In this document: one piece after another, positions 8,498 to 15,350 of the stretch | Layout of the letters: each line of letters begins with the position of its first letter | Numbering within the stretch: the stretch's first letter is position 1 | The notes under the pieces: model-generated | What the model was told of the DNA's origin: nothing | The model's input: only the letters and a program-made list of their open reading frames with translations | Database searches by the model: none | Origin: JAOUGY01 sp963792365 | Lineage (GTDB): Bacteria > Actinomycetota > Acidimicrobiia > Spongiisociales > ZC4RG35 | Assembly (NCBI GenBank): GCA_963792365.1 | Contig: CAWBVW010000001.1 | Location: forward strand, 1,054,001-1,118,000 | Length of the DNA: 64,000 bases | Reading direction: 5' to 3' | Position numbers and translations under genes: made by a program

Positions 8498-9418
8498 TCA
8501 CTCCCTGATCCACGGCGGTGTGGGTGCCTCGATCCGCTCCAGCGACGAGGGCACCGGACCGAAGCGTTCGGTGTCGTGTGCCTGCCAGTCGCGCCACGCA
8601 TCGGTGAGTTCGTCACGGGTGCGAGCCACGAAGTTCCACCACATCTGGATCCTCGTGTCCATGGGCACTCCGCCGAGCAGCATCGCCCTGCCGCCTGACT
8701 CGCTCCCCTCGATCACCACCGCGTCGTATCCGGCCGGAACGAGAGCAAGCCATCCCGGCTCGACGACCTCTCCGGCCACCAGCACTGGCTGGTCCACCGG
8801 TGCGACGCAGTATTCGAAAGCCGCAGTCAAAGGGATCTCCACCGATCCGCCGGCGAGCCGCAACTCGGCGCCCGTCACGGGAGCTTCGACGGTGGCTGGT
8901 GAGCCGGCGTCGCCCAGGTGCCCAATGAACAGCTGAGCCCGGGCGTTGGCGAACTCGACGATCGGAAGATCGCCGTGGTGCTCGAACGACGAGCCGGAGT
9001 TCCTCGTTTGTTCGGGCTGGGCGAGCCACATCTGGACTCCGAGGAGTCCGGTGTCCGTGGCGAGCTCGGCGTGTGCGATACCGCGACCCGCCGACATGAG
9101 ATTGAGTTGACCGGGACGAATCGGTTGCTCGGTCCCCAGCGAGTCGGTGTGTATGGCTTCGCCTTCGAGAAGCCACGTGACGGTCGAGAGACCGATGTGC
9201 GGGTGCGGGCCCACCTCCATCGGATCAGGGTGTTCGGCGTCCGGAGGCAGCATCAGGTCCACGAAGCACCATGGACCAACGGTCCGGCGGCCTTTGGTGG
9301 GAAGCACACGGCGAATATCCAACCCGCCCACCGAGGCGGTTCGTCCCTCTCGAATCTCGATGTCCGCGATCGGGACATCGGCCTCGGTTCGATCACGTTC
9401 CTCTATCGGGCCGCTCAT
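8498..9418 (-). CDS. Pirin family protein
   Basis: The product is a 306-residue bicupin protein. The N-terminal cupin has the expected metal-binding pattern: PHPHIGLSTVTWLLEG supplies two histidines, and the stretch ending in AHAEL supplies the others. A Pirin_C-like second cupin follows. ATG 9418 was chosen because GAGG lies five bases upstream. Pirins are iron-binding proteins, some with quercetinase activity and some acting as regulators; the role here is unknown. The gene stands alone, convergent with the membrane protein at 7556. Confidence 0.9.
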   Translation of the reverse strand: MSGPIEERDRTEADVPIADIEIREGRTASVGGLDIRRVLPTKGRRTVGPWCFVDLMLPPDAEHPDPMEVGPHPHIGLSTVTWLLEGEAIHTDSLGTEQPIRPGQLNLMSAGRGIAHAELATDTGLLGVQMWLAQPEQTRNSGSSFEHHGDLPIVEFANARAQLFIGHLGDAGSPATVEAPVTGAELRLAGGSVEIPLTAAFEYCVAPVDQPVLVAGEVVEPGWLALVPAGYDAVVIEGSESGGRAMLLGGVPMDTRIQMWWNFVARTRDELTDAWRDWQAHDTERFGPVPSSLERIEAPTPPWIRE

Positions 9419-9569
9419 GCACACCTCGGGCGTCGTGTTGCCGAGCCTACGCCGATGCTGCCTGTGTGGTGCCTGGGGTGTGGTCGTATGCGTGTTTGTG
9501 CATAGGCCGTTTGGAGGGCGGTTAGGGACCTGGTGGGGCTAGTGAAGGTCTTCACAACCGACGAAGGTA

Positions 9570-9589
9570 TTCGTGACGTTGTTCACGAA
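9570..9589 (+). promoter_or_regulatory. Inverted repeat TTCGTGA-N6-TCACGAA, putative operator
   Basis: Two perfect 7-base half-sites lie 20 bp upstream of ATG 9609. A second small inverted repeat, GTGAAG-N2-CTTCAC, lies at 9542-9555. Both sit in the only promoter space available to the downstream gene. Confidence 0.45.
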
Positions 9590-9608
9590 CCGTTGCGAGG
9601 AGGTCGCC

Positions 9609-10298
9609 ATGTGGAAGCGTTTGACAACTCTCGGATATGTACTTGCGATCATTGGCCTGGTGTTCACCGTGGCCGGCGGAGTCGCCTATTCGAAAGTCCA
9701 GGACGGATACGGCTCGTTGCAGGCTTTCTCAGAAGCCCAGAATGTGACGCTGTCGTACAACGAAGACGGCCAGCTGATCGACCGTGGTGAAACGGCAGGC
9801 GCCGAAGCCATCATGAGTCTGCTGGTCGACGATTGGAACTACCCGGTGGTCGAGGCCGACCTCGATCCTGATGACCCGCTGGTCAACACGGCATCTGAGT
9901 ACATGTACCAGATGGCCACCATCACCTATCACGTGTTGCACGGCACCCAGACCGTGACCTTGGACGAAGCCGTCGAATACAACGGCGAAGTCTTCGAAGC
10001 GGGAACCTATGAGGTTCCGGTCGATGGCAGGTACTGGACCGGTTTCGACCGACTCCATCCCCTCGAAGGACCGACCCGTGAACTGGCATGGTCCGGAACC
10101 GCACACGGTCTGGTCGGCGAGCTCGGTGTCGGAACCGTCACCCACTCGGCACTCCAGATGGGACTTGGAATGGCCGGTCTGTTCGCCGGTCTGGGACTGA
10201 CCCTGATCCTGGCCGGTTTCGGTCTGGTGTGGGCAGCCAAGGGACAAGACGTCATGCGGGCTACGGAATCCTCGCAGAAGGAACCGGCCACCGTCTGA
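9609..10298 (+). CDS. Two-helix membrane protein, unknown family
   Basis: The product is 229 residues. It has an N-terminal transmembrane helix (about 7-27), an extracytoplasmic middle of about 140 residues rich in Asp, Glu and Tyr, and a second helix near 185-215 before a short cytoplasmic tail. ATG 9609 is preceded by GAGGAGG. It is monocistronic and bounded by the operator-like repeats upstream and a strong terminator downstream. No family was recognised. Confidence 0.7.
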   Translation: MWKRLTTLGYVLAIIGLVFTVAGGVAYSKVQDGYGSLQAFSEAQNVTLSYNEDGQLIDRGETAGAEAIMSLLVDDWNYPVVEADLDPDDPLVNTASEYMYQMATITYHVLHGTQTVTLDEAVEYNGEVFEAGTYEVPVDGRYWTGFDRLHPLEGPTRELAWSGTAHGLVGELGVGTVTHSALQMGLGMAGLFAGLGLTLILAGFGLVWAAKGQDVMRATESSQKEPATV

Positions 10299-10341
10299 AC
10301 CCAGACAAACGCCGGAACCAACTTCCGGCACCCGTACGACC

Positions 10342-10373
10342 CAACAGCCCCCACCACCCCGTGGGGGCTGTTG
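10342..10373 (+). terminator. Rho-independent-type terminator hairpin
   Basis: The 13-base arms CAACAGCCCCCAC and GTGGGGGCTGTTG are perfectly complementary around a six-base loop, 44 bp after the stop of the preceding gene. The T-run is weak (TTG), as is common at high GC. Confidence 0.7.
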
Positions 10374-10383
10374 CCGTACCCGA

Positions 10384-10465
10384 GTCACGGGTCACGGGTC
10401 ACGGGTCTCCAGTCCCCAGCACCCGTTCTACGTACAACGTTCTACGTTCAACGTTCTACGTACGG
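10384..10465. repeat. Short tandem repeats: three 7-mers then three 14-mers
   Basis: GTCACGG occurs three times in tandem (10384-10404). Three 14-base units follow at 10424-10465 (CGTTCTACGTACAA, CGTTCTACGTTCAA, CGTTCTACGTACGG). The last unit overlaps the 3' end of the LLM gene. The 14-mer GGTCTCCAGTCCCC between them (10404-10417) recurs inverted at 28249-28262. Confidence 0.8.
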
Positions 10466-11457
10466 CTTCGGAGGGACGGGATCACTTTGGTGCCGAGCAG
10501 TTCGAGTCCGGTTTCGGGATGGAGGCCGTGGGGGGTACCGAACTCCACGCGGGATGCGCCGGCGTCGAAAAGGGCGGCGGATTGGGCGAGGACGTCTTCG
10601 GGTGAGCCTGAGAATGCGAACCGGTCGAGGTCTGCATCAGAGACTCCGGCGCCGGCCGCTTCGTGATCGCCGGCCTCGAGCGCGGTCCGGATGTGCTCCA
10701 GGCTCCCTGGGTCCACCGATACCGTCGGGTCGAGGTCGGCGACCACGTCGATGTACATGGCGACTTCCCGTCGGGCGCGCCGGCGGGCGGCGGAGCGATC
10801 TTGGTCGACGACTGTGACGGCTCCCATCACCAGCCCTGTTGACCCGACCCGCCGGCCGGCTTCGGCCTCGCCAACGGCTATCCGCCGCTTCGCCACCGCT
10901 GCCATGGCCGGACTGGCACTGCCGCCCACTTTCACCTCGTCCGCGATCTGTCCCGCCATCGCCAGCATCCGAGGCCCCCATCCTCCGACGAGGAGGGGAA
11001 CGACACTTCGCTTGACCGGGTACCGAAGAGCGGCGCCCGAACCCAGGGAGAAGTGACGACCTTCGAACTCCGTCCGATCACCTGCCAGCAGTCTGCGCAC
11101 CACCTCCCAGGTTTCGGCCACCCGCTGCGGAGCGTCCGTCTGCTCGATTCCAAGCTCACCAAGCCAGGCGCCGCGCGCCAGACCGAGATATGAACGTCCG
11201 TCGGTGGCGATGTCGAGCGCGGCAACGAAGCCTGCGATCTCGTACGGGTGCATCGTGTAGGGATTCAGGCATGCCGGCCCGAGCATGGCCCTGGTCGTGA
11301 CAGCTGCCATTTCCAGCAGTGCCGGCAACGGATGCTGGTACCCGAGGTCGCCGTATACGCTGATCACGTCGACATCGAACCTCTCGACCAATGCGCCGAG
11401 GCGTCCGTATTCACCCAGGCGTTTGTCCCCTTGGAACGCGACGCCGACGCGGGTCAC
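10456..11457 (-). CDS. LLM-class flavin-dependent (probably F420) oxidoreductase
   Basis: The product is 333 residues with the bacterial luciferase-like TIM-barrel layout: MTRVGVAFQGDK at the first strand, GRSYLGLARGAW, then VPLLVGGWGPRMLAMAGQIADEV, which is the usual cofactor-binding region. Relatives in Actinobacteria commonly use F420 rather than FMN. The substrate cannot be predicted. Its ATG overlaps the stop of the upstream TIGR04076 gene by four bases, so the two form an operon. Confidence 0.88.
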   Translation of the reverse strand: MTRVGVAFQGDKRLGEYGRLGALVERFDVDVISVYGDLGYQHPLPALLEMAAVTTRAMLGPACLNPYTMHPYEIAGFVAALDIATDGRSYLGLARGAWLGELGIEQTDAPQRVAETWEVVRRLLAGDRTEFEGRHFSLGSGAALRYPVKRSVVPLLVGGWGPRMLAMAGQIADEVKVGGSASPAMAAVAKRRIAVGEAEAGRRVGSTGLVMGAVTVVDQDRSAARRRARREVAMYIDVVADLDPTVSVDPGSLEHIRTALEAGDHEAAGAGVSDADLDRFAFSGSPEDVLAQSAALFDAGASRVEFGTPHGLHPETGLELLGTKVIPSLRSRT

Positions 11458-11774
11458 GTCAGATCGCTACTGGGCATCACCCTGAGCCCGGTCCGCTCGA
11501 TGCGCATGACGAGCCGTTCCTCCGGATCGGGGCAGCACACTTCGACATCCTGCGCCATCCAGTCACCAGCGGCCAGCGCTCGTTGTTTGGCAGGAATCAG
11601 CGGTATCACGGCCGACATGGCGTACATGCAGAAATGACGACCCGCAGGAATTCGCACACGACTGCTCTCGGTCACCTCGAAGTAGTCGCCAACCCTGAGA
11701 CCGCAGACACTCCTTCCTTCGATGCGATCGACGACCACTCGGATGTCATGAAGCTCTGATTGACCCTCGGTCAC
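11454..11774 (-). CDS. TIGR04076 family protein
   Basis: The product is 106 residues. The pattern VCGLRVGDYFEV, RIPAGRHFCMYAMSAVIPLIPAKQR and CCPDPEERLVMRIER is that of TIGR04076, a small family with conserved cysteines and no established activity. GTG 11774 is the only upstream start consistent with the family length. It is translationally coupled to the LLM oxidoreductase, which suggests both act on the same substrate, but this is inference. Confidence 0.8.
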   Translation of the reverse strand: MTEGQSELHDIRVVVDRIEGRSVCGLRVGDYFEVTESSRVRIPAGRHFCMYAMSAVIPLIPAKQRALAAGDWMAQDVEVCCPDPEERLVMRIERTGLRVMPSSDLT

Positions 11775-11789
11775 GCGTTTGCCTGCCGA

Positions 11790-12650
11790 TCAGCTGAACG
11801 TGTCACACCTCGACGGGTCGCCGGTGTCGAACCCGGTGTTGAACCAGTCGACGCGCTGCTGCGACGAACCGTGCGTCCACGACTCGGGAGTTATCCGACC
11901 CTGGATCGTCTCCTGAATCCGATCGTCGCCGACCGCGGCTGCGGCGTCGATGGCTTCTTCGATCTCCCCCGGCAGGAACACCCCTAGATCGCGGATCGAG
12001 TTGGCCCACACTCCGGCGAAGCAATCTGCCTGGAGCTCGAGCCCGACCGACCACCCGTTTGCTTCTTCCTGAGAGCCTGCTGCCTGCTGGCGGCTCTGGA
12101 CTTCGTCCATGATGTCTAGCTCGTTCTGCACATGGTGAGCCACCTCGTGGGCGATCACGTACGCCTCGGCCACGTCGCCGCCGTCGGCCCCGAATCGTTC
12201 CGTCAGCACTTGGAAGAAGGTCTCGTCGAGATAGATCGTCTCGTCGAGCGGGCAGTAATGGGGACCGACCTGAGCGTTCGCCCCGCCACACGCAGACTCG
12301 GTCTGTGTGCGGAACAGCACCAGCCTGGGTGGCGAGTAGGTGAGGTCATTTGCAGCGAAGATCTCGGCCCAGGTCTCGTCGTTCGAGCCGAGCACGGTCT
12401 CGGCAAAGACCTCGTAGTCGTCTTCACCCTGGAACTCCTCGGCCTGAACATCGGTCTGCTGCGGGGCCTGGGCTTGATTGAGCTGATTGAGCACCTCGTC
12501 GAGTCCGCCGCCGCCTCCTCCCAGGAACAGCGCGATCAAGACGCCGATGATGCCGAGTCCGCCGATACCACCGGCTGCTTTGGCGCCGGTGCCCATGCCG
12601 CGTCGGTCTTCGACATTTCCTCTACTTTGGATGCGATCCCAGCGGGCCAT
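11790..12650 (-). CDS. YpfJ/KPN_02809-type neutral zinc metallopeptidase
   Basis: The product is 286 residues. MARWDRIQSRGNVEDRRG and a glycine-rich hydrophobic segment form the N-terminus. They are followed by a catalytic domain with HEVAHHVQ (HExxH zinc motif) and the downstream ELQADCFAG, which supplies the third ligand. GGAGAGGAG precedes the ATG. Family members are membrane-attached with an external peptidase domain; substrates are unknown. It is divergent from the ProA-like gene. Confidence 0.9.
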   Translation of the reverse strand: MARWDRIQSRGNVEDRRGMGTGAKAAGGIGGLGIIGVLIALFLGGGGGGLDEVLNQLNQAQAPQQTDVQAEEFQGEDDYEVFAETVLGSNDETWAEIFAANDLTYSPPRLVLFRTQTESACGGANAQVGPHYCPLDETIYLDETFFQVLTERFGADGGDVAEAYVIAHEVAHHVQNELDIMDEVQSRQQAAGSQEEANGWSVGLELQADCFAGVWANSIRDLGVFLPGEIEEAIDAAAAVGDDRIQETIQGRITPESWTHGSSQQRVDWFNTGFDTGDPSRCDTFS

Positions 12651-12753
12651 CCGACTGCTCCTCTCCTGTGCCGGGCAAAGGTAGCCGCAGCCCTGGACTG
12701 TTGAACACCCGAGAAGCGGCCGTTTGCCTGTAGAGGCCGGTGTCCCGAGGCCG

Positions 12754-12759
12754 TACTCT
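12754..12759 (+). promoter_or_regulatory. Leaderless -10 box (TACTCT) for the ProA-like gene
   Basis: TACTCT is followed by seven bases and ATG 12767, with no ribosome site between them. Confidence 0.45.
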
Positions 12760-12766
12760 TGTGGGT

Positions 12767-14260
12767 ATGCGGTTGGAGCGGCTCGAAGCAGGAATGAAGA
12801 TCCCGTACGGCGGGGACAGGGTAACCACAGTGACGAGCGAACTCGCTGATGCCTTTGTGGCAGGCGATCGTCTGGTGGTCGTTCAAGACTCCGGCGACCT
12901 GCTCCACATCCCGGCGGCCGAATGGGAAACCGCCGCGTATGCCGTCAGCCGGGCTGCGGATGCGTTCGCCAACATGGGCACCGTCACCGACGAGCAAATC
13001 AGCCGATTCTTCGTGGCCTTTGCCGACCGGCTCGAAGCGCCCGCGACCTTCGCACCGGTCGCTGCTGCCAACCTGGCAGACGTCGAGGCCGCACGGAACA
13101 AAGGACGATCCACCACCCGCCTGATCCTCACCGACAAGATGCGTTCCGACATGGTCGACGGCCTTCGGACCTGGGCAGGAGCCTCGGGCGGCCGCGGCGC
13201 CGTGGTCGACAGCGTTCCACATCCAGGGTGGCGAGTGGACCTGATCCGATCAGGCCTGGGGGTGGTCGGGTTCGTGTTCGAAGGCCGGCCGAACGTCTTC
13301 GCCGATGCGTGCGGCGTCATCCGCTCCGGCAACACCGTCGTGTTTCGGATCGGTTCCGACGCCCTCGGCACGGCCCGCGCGATCGTCGAGCACGCCCTGG
13401 AGCCGGCACTCGAAGCGGCCGGGTTGCCGAAGGGCGCCGCCTCCCTGATCGATTCGCCGTCGAGAGCCACCGGATGGGCGATGTTGTCGAACCCGAGATT
13501 GGCGCTGGCAGTTGCACGCGGATCAGGAGCCGCGGTGGCTCAACTGGGCGCAGTCGCCCGCCAGGCCGGGGTCCCGGTCAGCCTCCACGGCACTGGCGGC
13601 GCATGGATCGTGGCAAGCACGAATGCCCGGCCCGGCGACATCTCGGCCACTGTGTTTCATTCACTCGACCGCAAGGTGTGCAACACCCTCAACACGATCT
13701 GCATCCCGAGACAGCGCGCATCGGATCTCGTCCCGGCGTTTCTCGATGCCCTCGATCGTGCAGGTGGGCGCCGCAACACGACCCCGAAGCTGCACATAGT
13801 GGCCGGCCAGGAGGACTACCTCCCGCCGGCGTGGTTCGACACGGTCACGATCAGTCGGTCCGAGGGGCCCAGCTCAGAACCCAAGACCGAGGCGCTCGAC
13901 TGGACCGATCTCGGACGCGAGTGGGAGTGGGAAGACAGCCCCGAGGTGACCCTGGCAATCGTCGACTCCGTCGAGCATGCGGTGGATCTGTTCAACACCC
14001 TCAGCCCCCGCTTCGTGGCCAGCCTCGTCGGCGGATCCGAGAGCGAGATGGATCGATTCTTCGAGATCGTCGACGCCCCGTTCGTCGGCAACGGGTTCAC
14101 CCGCTGGGTCGACGGCCAGTACGCACTCGACCAGCCAGAGCTCGGGTTGTCCAACTGGCAATCCGGGCGGCTCTTCGGCCGCGGAGGGGTCCTGAGCGGT
14201 GACAGCGTGTTCACGATACGAACCAGGGTGTATCAGGATGACCTCGACATTGGTCGTTGA
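12767..14260 (+). CDS. Glutamate-5-semialdehyde dehydrogenase (ProA)-like protein, divergent
   Basis: The product is 497 residues. It matches the ProA branch of aldehyde dehydrogenases: LGVVGFVFEGRPNVFADACG and the SGNTVVFRIGSDAL cofactor segment, with catalytic Cys305 in KVCNTLNTICI. It is longer than ProA (about 420), mainly through an N-terminal extension of about 55 residues. No proB gene is adjacent, and several conserved positions differ (VFEGRPN for YEARPN). It may therefore be a ProA paralogue acting on another acyl phosphate. The start is fixed by the TACTCT box. Confidence 0.8.
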   Translation: MRLERLEAGMKIPYGGDRVTTVTSELADAFVAGDRLVVVQDSGDLLHIPAAEWETAAYAVSRAADAFANMGTVTDEQISRFFVAFADRLEAPATFAPVAAANLADVEAARNKGRSTTRLILTDKMRSDMVDGLRTWAGASGGRGAVVDSVPHPGWRVDLIRSGLGVVGFVFEGRPNVFADACGVIRSGNTVVFRIGSDALGTARAIVEHALEPALEAAGLPKGAASLIDSPSRATGWAMLSNPRLALAVARGSGAAVAQLGAVARQAGVPVSLHGTGGAWIVASTNARPGDISATVFHSLDRKVCNTLNTICIPRQRASDLVPAFLDALDRAGGRRNTTPKLHIVAGQEDYLPPAWFDTVTISRSEGPSSEPKTEALDWTDLGREWEWEDSPEVTLAIVDSVEHAVDLFNTLSPRFVASLVGGSESEMDRFFEIVDAPFVGNGFTRWVDGQYALDQPELGLSNWQSGRLFGRGGVLSGDSVFTIRTRVYQDDLDIGR

Positions 14261-14352
14261 CTCTGCAAGGGTGCAGATTGGTGGTCGACGAGGAAGACAT
14301 CGTGGTCGCCACACGTTGTACTGATCGACCATTTGTGAAGCTTGGAGGAAAC

Positions 14353-14523
14353 ATGACAACCGACCTGATCGAAGGCTCGAGCAAAACAGTGCTCGTGGAT
14401 GAGTTTCTGGACCAGCACGGCGCGGCCCTCCCAGGACACATCGTGGATTTCGCCCTTGACCTGCGTTCCGTGATCGCCGAACTCGAGGAGCTGCTCGAGC
14501 GGGTGCCAGCCGGAGCCATTTGA
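14353..14523 (+). CDS. 56-residue protein coupled to the sirtuin gene
   Basis: MTTDLIEGSSKTVL begins 7 bases after TTGGAGGAA. The protein has an acidic C-terminal helix (RSVIAELEELLERVPAG) and no membrane segment or signal. Its stop codon overlaps the TTG start of the sirtuin gene, so the two are almost certainly cotranslated. No family was recognised. Confidence 0.6.
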   Translation: MTTDLIEGSSKTVLVDEFLDQHGAALPGHIVDFALDLRSVIAELEELLERVPAGAI

Positions 14524-15314
14524 GCCCGCATCTCCAACAGGAAGAAGGCCTGACAGCCGCGGCGGCGATCCTTGCCGGCGCCGAGCGGATCATGGTCTTC
14601 ACGGGGGCGGGCATCTCGACCGAGTCCGGTATCCCGGACTTCCGAGGACCAGACGGCCTGTGGACCAAGGTCGACCCGAACGACTTCTCGATCGCCCGCT
14701 ACCGCGTCAATCGTGACGTGAGGGTGAGAGGTTGGCAGATGCACCAGCGGGGGGAGCTCTGGGGCGCCCGCTCCAAGGTGAACCCCAATCCGGCGCACAC
14801 CGCCATCGCCAAGCTCTGGCGAAACGGACTCATGACCGGATGCGTCACTCAAAACATCGACGGTCTCCACCAGGCTGCTGGACTTCCCGATCACTCGGTG
14901 GCCGAGGTCCATGGCAACGTCCGCAAAGCTCACTGCATCGCCTGCGGGGCATCGTGGCCCACCGAAACGGTTCTCGAATGGGTCGACGCAGGCGATGAGG
15001 ACCCCCATTGCCCACACTGTCTGGGTCTCGTGAAGACCACCACCGTCATGTTCGGTGAACTCCTCCCACCGGAGCATGTGACGCGGGCGCTCGGATTCGC
15101 CTCCGAGGCGGACGCCGTCATCGCAATCGGCACCACCCTCTCGGTGTATCCGGCCGCCGACTTCGCTCTCGAGGCCGTGCGGCGCGGCGCTCCACTCATC
15201 ATCGTCAACCTCGGCGACACCGATCACGATCGGGTGGCAGCCGTGAAGGTCGAGCTGCGAGCTGGCGAGGCGATTCCCACACTCGTGTCGATCCTGACGG
15301 GTGACGAGGGCTGA
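14520..15314 (+). CDS. Sir2-family NAD-dependent protein deacylase
   Basis: The product is 264 residues. The Rossmann motif GAGISTESGIPDFRG, QNIDGLH, catalytic His131 in VHGNVRKAHC and a zinc module of CxxC pairs (CIAC, CPHC) are all present, so it should be active in NAD-dependent lysine deacylation. TTG 14520 overlaps the preceding stop (TTGA). No later start would leave room for the first strand. It is cytosolic, and its targets are unknown. Confidence 0.92.
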   Translation: MSPHLQQEEGLTAAAAILAGAERIMVFTGAGISTESGIPDFRGPDGLWTKVDPNDFSIARYRVNRDVRVRGWQMHQRGELWGARSKVNPNPAHTAIAKLWRNGLMTGCVTQNIDGLHQAAGLPDHSVAEVHGNVRKAHCIACGASWPTETVLEWVDAGDEDPHCPHCLGLVKTTTVMFGELLPPEHVTRALGFASEADAVIAIGTTLSVYPAADFALEAVRRGAPLIIVNLGDTDHDRVAAVKVELRAGEAIPTLVSILTGDEG

Positions 15315-15350
15315 ACGGCGGAGCGGGTGGTCCTCGAGCCGCCGCACCCT

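Noticed and set aside
10424..10465. Three 14-bp tandem units as a CRISPR-like array
   Set aside because: Units are adjacent with no spacers, and no cas gene is nearby.
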